From Bacillota bacterium (GTDB taxonomy: Bacteria > Bacillota > Clostridia > Christensenellales > Borkfalkiaceae), in the NCBI GenBank assembly GCA_003343805.1, contig QAKM01000084.1, positions 11,931 to 35,858 of the forward strand: DNA of 23,928 nucleotides. The letters are read 5' to 3'. This document shows positions 5,095 through 14,069 of the stretch, piece by piece. Under the pieces are notes generated by a model. The model saw only the letters and a program-made list of their open reading frames with translations, had not been told where the DNA came from and ran no database searches. Each line of letters starts with the position of its first letter. Position 1 is the first letter of the stretch. A program made the position numbers and the translations under genes.

Positions 5095-6833
5095 GCCGCA
5101 CCGCCTATCTCTACGCCTCCCTCCCGCCCACAAAGGAGCAGGAGGAGCGCTTTCTTGCCTTTCTTGAGGGGCGCTACGGCGAGGAATTTACGCTCGAATA
5201 CCGCGAGAGCAAGGCGTATCCGGGCGGCTTCCGCCTCGAAGTGGGGGCGGAGGTCTATGACTGGAGCTTAAGCGGGAGATTCCGCCAGCTCAAGGACAGC
5301 CTCATGCAGGCGATCGGCGAGAGCGGGGACATCATCCCTCTTCTGCGCAGCCGCCTCGACGAATGGACGCCCAGGGCGATTGCCGAAGAGATCGGCACCG
5401 TGCTCTCGGTGGGCGACGGCATCGCCGAAGTGAGCGGCCTCGAACACGCCGAATACGGCGAGATCCTGCTCTTTTCCGCAGGTATCCGCGGCATGGTGCT
5501 CGATCTCAAGCGCGAGAGCGTGGGCTGCATCCTCTTCGGCGACGAGAACGCCGTCTCGGAGGGGAGTGCCGTCCGCCGCACCAAGCGCCGCGCGGGGATG
5601 CCCGTGGGCGAGCGCTTTCTGGGACGCGTCGTGGGAGCGCTCGGCGATCCCGTCGACGGCCTGGGCGAGATCCTTGCCGAGGGCTACCGCCCCGTCGAGG
5701 CGCCCGCGCCCGGCATCATCGACCGTCAGCCCGTCGTGAGGCCTCTCGAAACGGGCATCCTCGCCATCGACAGTATGTTCCCCATCGGTCGGGGCCAGCG
5801 CGAGCTCATCATCGGCGACCGGGGAACAGGCAAGACCGCCATCGCGCTCGACGCCATCCTCAACCAGCGCGACAAGAACGTCGTCTGCATCTATGTTGCG
5901 ATCGGGCAGAAGGCGAGCTCGGTCGCCCGCCTCGTGGAGACGCTCCGCTTACACGGTGCGCTCGATTACACCGTCGTCGTCAACGCCTCGGCGGGGGAGT
6001 CGGCGTCGCTGCAATATATCGCCCCTTACGCGGGCTGCGCGCTCGGCGAGTACTTCATGGAGCGCGGACGGGATGTGCTCATCGTCTATGACGACCTGAG
6101 TAAGCACGCCGTTGCCTACCGGGCGCTCAGCCTGCTCCTCGGGCGTTCCCCCGGCCGCGAGGCATACCCCGGCGACGTCTTTTATCTGCATTCTCGCCTG
6201 TTGGAGCGGGCGGCGCATCTTTCGGAGGCGCGCGGCGGCGGTTCCATGACGGCGCTTCCCATCGTGGAGACGCAGGGCGGCGACGTCTCGGCATATATCC
6301 CCACCAACATCATCTCCATCACGGACGGGCAGATCTTCCTTGAAAGTTCGCTCTTCTTTGCGGGCCAGCGGCCTGCCGTCAACGTGGGTCTTTCCGTCTC
6401 GCGTGTGGGCGGCGACGCGCAGACGCAGGCGATGAAGCGCTCGGCGGGGACGCTGCGCCTCGATCTTGCCCAGTACCGCGAAATCGAAGTGTTTACGCAG
6501 TTTTCGAGCGATCTCGACGAGGCCACCCGCCGCCAGCTCGAGTACGGCAAGGGCCTCATGATGCTGCTCCGCCAGAAGCAGGGCAGCCCCATCCCCCGCC
6601 ACCGGCAGGTGTTCACGCTCATCGCGGCACTCCACCATGTGATGCAGGAGATCGAGCCCGAGAAGATCGCCTCCTTCACGGCGGAGCTTCTGACCTATCT
6701 TGAACACGCCGCGCCCGAGATCGCAGAGGGCATCCGGCAGGAGGGCAGGCTCTCTCCCGAGGACAAGGCGCGCATCGAGGCGCTCTCCGACCAGTTCCTC
6801 GCCGACCGCCGCGCCCGCACGGAGGCCAGATAA
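5091..6833 (+). CDS. atpA: F1 ATP synthase: delta C-terminal domain fused to subunit alpha
   Basis: 580 residues, about 80 more than a usual alpha. Residues 1-75 match the C-terminal domain of delta/OSCP: a KEQEERFLAFLEGRYG helix, the GGFRLEVGAEVYDWSL strand pair (compare GG-x-V-R-I-G-x-x-x-D-G-S in delta) and the SGRFRQLKDSL final helix. Delta's N-terminal helical bundle is absent. From about residue 84 alpha follows: GTVLSVGDGIAEVSGL, a P-loop GDRGTGKT at 242-249 (Gly where Gln is usual), VYDDLSKHAVAYR at 332-344, GREAYPGDVFYLHSRLLERAA, and SVSRVGGDAQ carrying the alpha arginine finger Arg438. Alpha holds the non-catalytic nucleotide sites and half of each catalytic site. The start at 5091 overlaps atpF by 4 bases and has AAGGAG upstream. 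No second delta gene lies in the operon. Confidence 0.93.
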   Translation: MSRTAYLYASLPPTKEQEERFLAFLEGRYGEEFTLEYRESKAYPGGFRLEVGAEVYDWSLSGRFRQLKDSLMQAIGESGDIIPLLRSRLDEWTPRAIAEEIGTVLSVGDGIAEVSGLEHAEYGEILLFSAGIRGMVLDLKRESVGCILFGDENAVSEGSAVRRTKRRAGMPVGERFLGRVVGALGDPVDGLGEILAEGYRPVEAPAPGIIDRQPVVRPLETGILAIDSMFPIGRGQRELIIGDRGTGKTAIALDAILNQRDKNVVCIYVAIGQKASSVARLVETLRLHGALDYTVVVNASAGESASLQYIAPYAGCALGEYFMERGRDVLIVYDDLSKHAVAYRALSLLLGRSPGREAYPGDVFYLHSRLLERAAHLSEARGGGSMTALPIVETQGGDVSAYIPTNIISITDGQIFLESSLFFAGQRPAVNVGLSVSRVGGDAQTQAMKRSAGTLRLDLAQYREIEVFTQFSSDLDEATRRQLEYGKGLMMLLRQKQGSPIPRHRQVFTLIAALHHVMQEIEPEKIASFTAELLTYLEHAAPEIAEGIRQEGRLSPEDKARIEALSDQFLADRRARTEAR

Positions 6834-9114
<2,281 letters not shown>

Positions 9115-9115
<1 letters not shown>

Positions 9116-9519
9116 TGTTCCCGCTCCATGTGCTGACGGCGACTTCCCCCTTCTACGAGGGGATGTGCGAATCGCTCATCATCCCCACGGTGGACGGGCG
9201 GTACGGCGTCCTGTCCGGTCACAGCGATACCATCTGCGCCGTCGTGCCGGGGGAGCTCTATATCCGCCTTCCGGGCGGGGAGATGCGCGTCGCCGCTTGT
9301 GCCGCCGGCATCATGAAGGTGGAGAAGGGGGATGTCCTCGTCCTCGTTGACTCCGCCATCCGCCCCGAGGACATCGATGCCGACCGCGCCCGCCGCATGG
9401 CAGACGATGCCCGCGAACAGCTCTTGCAGAAGCAGAGCATCGAAGAATACCACGCCGCCCAGGCACGGCTCGCCCGCGCCCTGGCCCGCCTCAGCGTCCG
9501 GGAAAAATACATCCGCTGA
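9115..9519 (+). CDS. atpC: F1 ATP synthase subunit epsilon
   Basis: 134 residues. The N-terminal beta-sandwich is visible (MFPLHVLTATSPFYEGMCESL, then PTVDGRYGVLSGH, the family's GE/DGxxGVLxGH pattern), followed by a two-helix C-terminal domain rich in Ala, Arg and Glu (about 88-134), the part that inhibits ATP hydrolysis in many bacteria. The ATG at 9115 overlaps the beta stop (TGATG). An upstream GTG at 9112 is in frame, but the ATG has the better spacing to GGGAGG. Last gene of the operon; a terminator follows. Confidence 0.93.
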
Positions 9520-9530
9520 ACGCAAACCGA

Positions 9531-9572
9531 AGAAAGTCCCGCTTCTCGTCCGCGGGGCTCTTTCTTTTTCCT
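9531..9572 (+). terminator. Terminator of the ATP synthase operon
   Basis: AGTCCCGC (9535-9542) pairs with GCGGGGCT (9552-9559), one G-U pair, 9-nt loop, followed by CTTTCTTTTTCCTT. Confidence 0.75.
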
Positions 9573-9591
9573 TGTTTTCAAAAAATTATAA

Positions 9592-9620
9592 TTGACAAGA
9601 GGAAAAAAGTGGAGTATAAT
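9592..9620 (+). promoter_or_regulatory. Promoter of the pfk-ppx-ppk operon
   Basis: Perfect TTGACA (9592-9597), 17-bp spacer, perfect TATAAT (9615-9620). The start near 9627 gives an untranslated leader of about 200 nt before pfkA, long for a simple housekeeping gene. Confidence 0.88.
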
Positions 9621-9794
9621 CTTCTTAACGGAATTTCTGCGCGCAGGATGCGGAAAGGACGGCAAAAAATCGGCAGAAAGCGCCGCGATTTTACCGCATT
9701 CTTACAAATTCGTGCAGATTTTGTTACAAAAAAGCCGTAAAATAGAGGGTGTGGGCGCATTTTGCCCCTGCCTTCCCGCGGCGAACACCGTGCG

Positions 9795-9823
9795 GCGCGG
9801 CGGACGTGCCGCGCAAGGAGGAG
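9795..9823 (+). promoter_or_regulatory. Hairpin touching the pfkA ribosome binding site
   Basis: A perfect 7-bp GC stem (GCGCGGC at 9795-9801, GCCGCGC at 9808-9814, loop 9802-9807) ends one base before the AAGGAGGAG ribosome site (9815-9823). In the roughly 200-nt leader it could modulate translation. I see no known riboswitch in the leader. Confidence 0.4.
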
Positions 9824-9828
9824 TTGAT

Positions 9829-10899
9829 ATGAAGATCGGATTGCTGACAAGCGGCGGCGACTGCCCCGGGCTCAACGCCGTCATGCGCGCGTTTACGAAG
9901 TTTGCCTGCTTGAACCTGCCCCGGCCCGAGATCCTGGGCTTTAAGGACGGCTACACGGGGCTCATCGAGGGGAACTTCCTCCCCGTGGACGATCAATTCT
10001 TTGACGGGCTCTTCTACACGGGGGGCACCATCCTGGGCAGCATCCGCCAGCCCTTCAAAAATATGGCCGATCCCGCCGAGGACGGCGTCTCCAAGCTCGA
10101 CAGGATGGTGGAAAACTACCGCCGTCTGGGGCTCGACTGCCTCGTAACATTGGGCGGCGCGGGCACGCACAAGACGGCCGCCATGCTCTCCGCCGAGGGC
10201 TGCAATGTCATCGGGCTTCCCAAGACCATCGACAACGACATCTGGGGCACGGAATTTACCTTCGGCTTCGATACGGCGGCGGAGGTCGCCGCCAAGTGCG
10301 TGCGTGAGATGCACGCCACCGCCTACAGCCACGGCAGGACCATCCTCGTCGAGGTCATGGGCAACAAGACGGGCTGGCTCTCCCTGTACGCCGCCGTTGC
10401 GGGCGGGGCGCACGCCTGTATTTTGCCCGAGTTCCCTTATGATGAAAACGCGCTTGCGGAATACATCGCCCGCCGCCGCGAAAACGGGGCGCGCTACGAC
10501 GTCATCGTCGTCGCGGAGGGCGCCATGACGAAGGAGGAGAGCGGCTGGAAGCGCAAGGAGATGCTCCTGCGCCGCAAGGAGCTGGGTTACTCGACGGCGA
10601 CATCCCGCATCGCGCGCACCATCGAAAACCGCACGGGTGCGGAGGCGCGCGTGCAGGTCATCGGCTATCTGCAGCGCGGGGCGGAGCCCAACGCGCACGA
10701 CCGGGCGCTCTGCACCATGATGGGGGCCTATGCGGGCGAGCTCGTAAAAGAGGGCCGGTTCGGCGTCACCGTCGCGGTCGAAGGGGGCAGGATCACATAC
10801 AATTCCCTGGCCGACATCGCGGGCCGCACCAAGTTCATCACGCCCGAAAATCCCATGTATCTGGCGGCAAAATCGACAGGAATTTATTTTGGTGAGTGA
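9829..10899 (+). CDS. pfkA: 6-phosphofructokinase (group III/PPi-like architecture)
   Basis: 356 residues. Phosphorylates fructose 6-phosphate to the 1,6-bisphosphate in glycolysis. SGGDCPGLNAVMRA forms the N-terminal nucleotide loop. PKTIDND at 131-137 contains the catalytic base Asp135, followed by GTEFTFGFDTA. EVMGNKTGWLSL and QVIGYLQRGAEPNAHDRAL bind the sugar phosphate. The phosphodonor loop reads GGAGT at 109-113. Gly112 matches the ATP-type Gly104 of E. coli PfkA, while Lys132 matches the Lys124 found in PPi and mixed-type enzymes. Ala111 replaces the usual acidic residue (Asp103 in E. coli). ATP is the more likely donor, but PPi cannot be excluded. First gene of an operon with polyphosphate genes. 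ATG 9829 has a strong AAGGAGGAG site. Confidence 0.93.
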   Translation: MKIGLLTSGGDCPGLNAVMRAFTKFACLNLPRPEILGFKDGYTGLIEGNFLPVDDQFFDGLFYTGGTILGSIRQPFKNMADPAEDGVSKLDRMVENYRRLGLDCLVTLGGAGTHKTAAMLSAEGCNVIGLPKTIDNDIWGTEFTFGFDTAAEVAAKCVREMHATAYSHGRTILVEVMGNKTGWLSLYAAVAGGAHACILPEFPYDENALAEYIARRRENGARYDVIVVAEGAMTKEESGWKRKEMLLRRKELGYSTATSRIARTIENRTGAEARVQVIGYLQRGAEPNAHDRALCTMMGAYAGELVKEGRFGVTVAVEGGRITYNSLADIAGRTKFITPENPMYLAAKSTGIYFGE

Positions 10900-10912
10900 G
10901 AGGACGGTCCCT

Positions 10913-11878
10913 ATGAGATATGCAGTCATCGACATCAGTGCGAGCAGCCTTTCCCTGCTCGTTGCCGACATCAACGGGGAACTTTCTGTGCAGTTCACCG
11001 ACCGCGAGACGCTCTCCGTTCTCCACTATGCGGAGGGGAGGACGCTCTCGGAGCGCGGCATCCGCAAGATCGCGGAGGGGTTGAAGCGCCTCAAAAACGT
11101 CGCCCTGAAGTACGGCGCCGAGAAGTGCTATGTCATCTCGACGGCCTCCGTGCGCAACTTTGAAAACTACGAGGAGGTGGAGCGCGCGCTCAAAGAATAC
11201 GCGGGCGTCGAGCTCAACCTTCTAAGCGGCGAAGAGGAGGCGTTCTGCGACCTCACCGCCAACAGCGGCGCGCCCGAAAAGAGCCTGCTCGTCGACATCG
11301 GCGGCGGTTCCATCGAAGTGTGCGACCCCGCAGGCACGGGCTCTTCCGCCTTTCTCGATTTCGGCGCCATTGCCTTGAAGCGCAAGTTTGTGCGCCACAC
11401 GCATCCGAGCGTGGAGGAGGCCGCACGCATCAAAAAATACGTCAAAAAGTCGCTCGGGAAGCTCGCCTTCGGCACGCCCGGGGAGTATGAGTCGGCGCTC
11501 CTTTTAGGCCCCGTCGATCATGCCGTCTCCGAGATGTATGCCGACCGCTACGGCATCAAAGGGGAGGAGCCCGTGCTCGAGTACGACAAATTAAAGAAGC
11601 TGCGCAACTTCCTGCTCTCCTCCTCCAAGCGCAGCCTGCTCATCGTCAAGATCGCGCCCGAGCGCATGGATACCCTCGTGACGTCCGTCGTCGCTCTCTG
11701 CGCCGTGCTCAAATATTACGGCATCGAACGTGCCGTGCGCTCGCCCTACGGCGTCAAGGAAGGATATCTCCTGCTCGTCGCCAAAGGGGGAAGGGAGGAT
11801 AAGGAGACGCCCCTCATTTCCGCAAAAACGGGCGCCTCGGGAGCGCAGACCGCCGGGAAGAACGGCGAAAATACCTGA
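10913..11878 (+). CDS. Ppx/GppA family exopolyphosphatase/phosphatase
   Basis: 321 residues, the two-domain short form of the ASKHA-fold Ppx/GppA family, which removes terminal phosphate from polyphosphate or pppGpp. LLSGEEEAFCDL carries the catalytic glutamate region, and LLVDIGGGSIEV is the second phosphate loop. GIERAVRSPYGVKEGYLL is the typical C-terminal end (usual form: GLREG). The first phosphate loop, normally D-x-G-S-N-S, reads DISASS, losing both Gly and Asn. The C-terminal HD-like regions of long Ppx enzymes are absent. It lies 13 bases after pfkA and 16 before ppk, so polyphosphate turnover is the more likely role than pppGpp. Start ATG 10913; earlier in-frame starts would overlap pfkA. 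Confidence 0.85.
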   Translation: MRYAVIDISASSLSLLVADINGELSVQFTDRETLSVLHYAEGRTLSERGIRKIAEGLKRLKNVALKYGAEKCYVISTASVRNFENYEEVERALKEYAGVELNLLSGEEEAFCDLTANSGAPEKSLLVDIGGGSIEVCDPAGTGSSAFLDFGAIALKRKFVRHTHPSVEEAARIKKYVKKSLGKLAFGTPGEYESALLLGPVDHAVSEMYADRYGIKGEEPVLEYDKLKKLRNFLLSSSKRSLLIVKIAPERMDTLVTSVVALCAVLKYYGIERAVRSPYGVKEGYLLLVAKGGREDKETPLISAKTGASGAQTAGKNGENT

Positions 11879-11894
11879 AACAAGGGGGCAACCT

Positions 11895-13958
11895 ATGGCC
11901 AAGACACCCGAATCGCCCATCCAGGGCATCTACTGTAACCGAGAGTATAGCTGGCTGCTCTTTGACCGCCGCGTGCTCGACCAGGCATCCGACACGTCCA
12001 ATCCCCTCCTCGAGCGCTGCAAGTTCCTTGCGATCTTTCAGAGCAATCTCGACGAGTTCTTTATGGTGCGCGTGGGGAGCCTTCTCAACGAGAAGCGGCT
12101 CGCCCCCGACGCGCGCGAGAACAAGACGCAGCTCACGGCGGAGGAACAGCTCGATATCATCCTTTCCGAAGTCAAAAAGCTGTACAAAGAGAGCGCTTCC
12201 GTCTATCAGACCATCGCCAGGGAGCTCAATGCACACGGGGTGCGCCTCATGCGCCCGCACGAGCTCTCGCCGCGCAAGCGCACGCTCTGCCTCAACTATT
12301 TCCTCTCGGCGGTGCTGCCCCTGCTCTCGCCCATGGTGCTCGACGCCAAGCACCCGCTCATCCGCTTCGAGAATCAGCACATCTATCTCGTCTACGAACT
12401 GCTCCGCGACGGCAGGCCGATGATCGGCGTCATGGCGGTGCCGCCCTCGGCCGAGCGGCTCTTCCGCATCCCGGGCGGCAGGAAGGTCAACCTCATCACG
12501 CTCGAGGACCTCGTCTCCGAGTTCGGCGCGCTCGCCTTCCCGGGCTATACCGTCGTCTCGAGGACGCTCGTGCGCGTCACCCGCAACGCCGACTTCGACA
12601 CCCGTGTGGACGACACCGACCTTGAGCACGACTTCGACTTCTCCTCCTACATGAAGCACAAGGTGGAGAACCGCTCCCGTCAGGACGCCGTGCGCGTGGA
12701 GATCGACAAAAACGGCGGGGCGGTCAAGTCCTTCCTGCTCGAGAATCTCGACCTCAAAAAGCAGTACTGCTTCAAGGTGGAGAGCTACATGGACTACAAG
12801 TTCCTCTTCTCCTTAGAGCGCTTCTTCGAGGAGAAGGAACTCTCTTCGCTGCGCTATGCTCCCTTCAAGGGGCGTGTTGCCGAAGATCTGCTGCCTCCGC
12901 AGAGCCTCATCTCCCGCGTCAAAGAGGGGGATGTGTTCCTCTCCTATCCTTATGACAGCATGGAGCCCCTCATCCGCCTCCTCAACGAGTGTGCGGAGGA
13001 TGAGCGCGTCGTCTCCATCAAGATCACCATCTACCGTCTCGACCGCCATTCCCGAATCGTGGAGGCCCTGAAGCGCGCCAGCGAGAACGGAAAGGAAGTC
13101 ACCGTCGTCATCGAGCTGTGCGCCCGCTTCGACGAGGAAAACAATATGTACTTCGCCTCCGTCTTGAAGGAGGCGGGCTGCACCATCATCTACGGGATGC
13201 AGAACTTCAAAGTGCATTCCAAGATCATTTCCATTCTGCTCTCCGAAAACGGGAAGATCGGCTACATCACCCACCTTGGCACGGGCAACTACAACGAAAA
13301 GACGAGCAAGCAGTACACCGACCTCAACGTCATCACGGCGGACGAGGAGATCGGCGAGGACGGCGCGGCGTTCTTCCGCAACGTCGCCATCTGCAACACG
13401 GAGTACGACTACAAGCGCCTTCTCATCGCGCCCGAGGGGCTCAAGAAGGGGCTCATCGAGCGCATCGACGGGCAGATCGCCCTCGCACGGGAAGGGAAAC
13501 CCGCCTTCATCACCGCGAAGATGAATTCGCTCACCGATAAGGAGCTCATCGTCAAGCTCGTCGAAGCGGGCAAGGCGGGGGTCAAGGTGCGGCTCATCGT
13601 GCGCGGCATCTGCTGCCTCGTCGCGGGCATCGAGGGGGAGACGGACAACATCTCCGTCATCTCCATCGTGGGACGGTTTTTGGAACATTCCCGCGTTTAC
13701 TGCTTCGGCGAGGGGGAGGAGATGGAGATGTATATCTCAAGCGCCGATCTCATGACGCGCAACACCAACAAGCGCGTGGAGATCGCAACGCCCGTCCTCG
13801 ACAAGACGATAAGAAAGCGCATTTACCATATTTTAGAGACGATGTTTTCGGACAACGTCAAGGCGCGCAGGCTCCTGCCCGACGGCAGCTACGCGCCCGC
13901 CGGACGCGAAGGGGAGCCCCTCGACGCGCAGGACTATTTCCTTCATCATGTAATGTAA
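11895..13958 (+). CDS. ppk1: Polyphosphate kinase 1
   Basis: 687 residues, full length for PPK1. This enzyme makes polyphosphate from ATP reversibly through a phosphohistidine. The N-terminal domain begins NREYSWLLFDRRVL and has SNLDEFFMVRVG. The catalytic core shows SIKITIYRL, then FKVHSKIISIL with the phosphorylated His441, and THLGTGNYNEKTSKQYTDL. A second catalytic histidine is in FLEHSRVY, and SSADLMTRNTNKRVE closes the active site. No residue that I recognise as essential is missing. It is the last gene of the pfkA-ppx-ppk1 operon, so synthesis and breakdown of polyphosphate are co-transcribed with a glycolytic control enzyme. ATG 11895 follows AGGGGG. Confidence 0.96.
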   Translation: MAKTPESPIQGIYCNREYSWLLFDRRVLDQASDTSNPLLERCKFLAIFQSNLDEFFMVRVGSLLNEKRLAPDARENKTQLTAEEQLDIILSEVKKLYKESASVYQTIARELNAHGVRLMRPHELSPRKRTLCLNYFLSAVLPLLSPMVLDAKHPLIRFENQHIYLVYELLRDGRPMIGVMAVPPSAERLFRIPGGRKVNLITLEDLVSEFGALAFPGYTVVSRTLVRVTRNADFDTRVDDTDLEHDFDFSSYMKHKVENRSRQDAVRVEIDKNGGAVKSFLLENLDLKKQYCFKVESYMDYKFLFSLERFFEEKELSSLRYAPFKGRVAEDLLPPQSLISRVKEGDVFLSYPYDSMEPLIRLLNECAEDERVVSIKITIYRLDRHSRIVEALKRASENGKEVTVVIELCARFDEENNMYFASVLKEAGCTIIYGMQNFKVHSKIISILLSENGKIGYITHLGTGNYNEKTSKQYTDLNVITADEEIGEDGAAFFRNVAICNTEYDYKRLLIAPEGLKKGLIERIDGQIALAREGKPAFITAKMNSLTDKELIVKLVEAGKAGVKVRLIVRGICCLVAGIEGETDNISVISIVGRFLEHSRVYCFGEGEEMEMYISSADLMTRNTNKRVEIATPVLDKTIRKRIYHILETMFSDNVKARRLLPDGSYAPAGREGEPLDAQDYFLHHVM

Positions 13959-13960
13959 AA

Positions 13961-14004
13961 AACAAAAAAACAGAGGAAGCTCACGGCTTCCTCTGTTTTT
14001 TTTT
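13961..14004. terminator. Symmetric bidirectional terminator
   Basis: A perfect 10-bp stem (CAGAGGAAGC at 13971-13980, GCTTCCTCTG at 13986-13995) is flanked by an A-tract on the left and a T-tract on the right. It works in either direction between the converging ppk1 and flavoenzyme genes. Confidence 0.9.
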
Positions 14005-14008
14005 GTTC

Positions 14009-14040
14009 GGGCGCGCCGCGAAATAGATCGCGACGCGCCC
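14009..14040 (-). other. Second GC-rich hairpin at the convergent junction
   Basis: GGGCGCGCCGCG (14009-14020) and CGCGACGCGCCC (14029-14040) pair over 12 positions with one mismatch. On the minus strand this hairpin comes first, before the bidirectional terminator, so it may slow polymerase or protect the 3' end of the flavoenzyme mRNA. Confidence 0.5.
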
Positions 14041-14069
14041 CGTCCTTATATTGCGCTTTGAAAGCAGGA

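Noticed and set aside
9721..9743. Second promoter (TTGTTA...TAAAAT) in the pfkA leader
   Set aside because: The spacing is 11 bases, too short for a sigma-A promoter.
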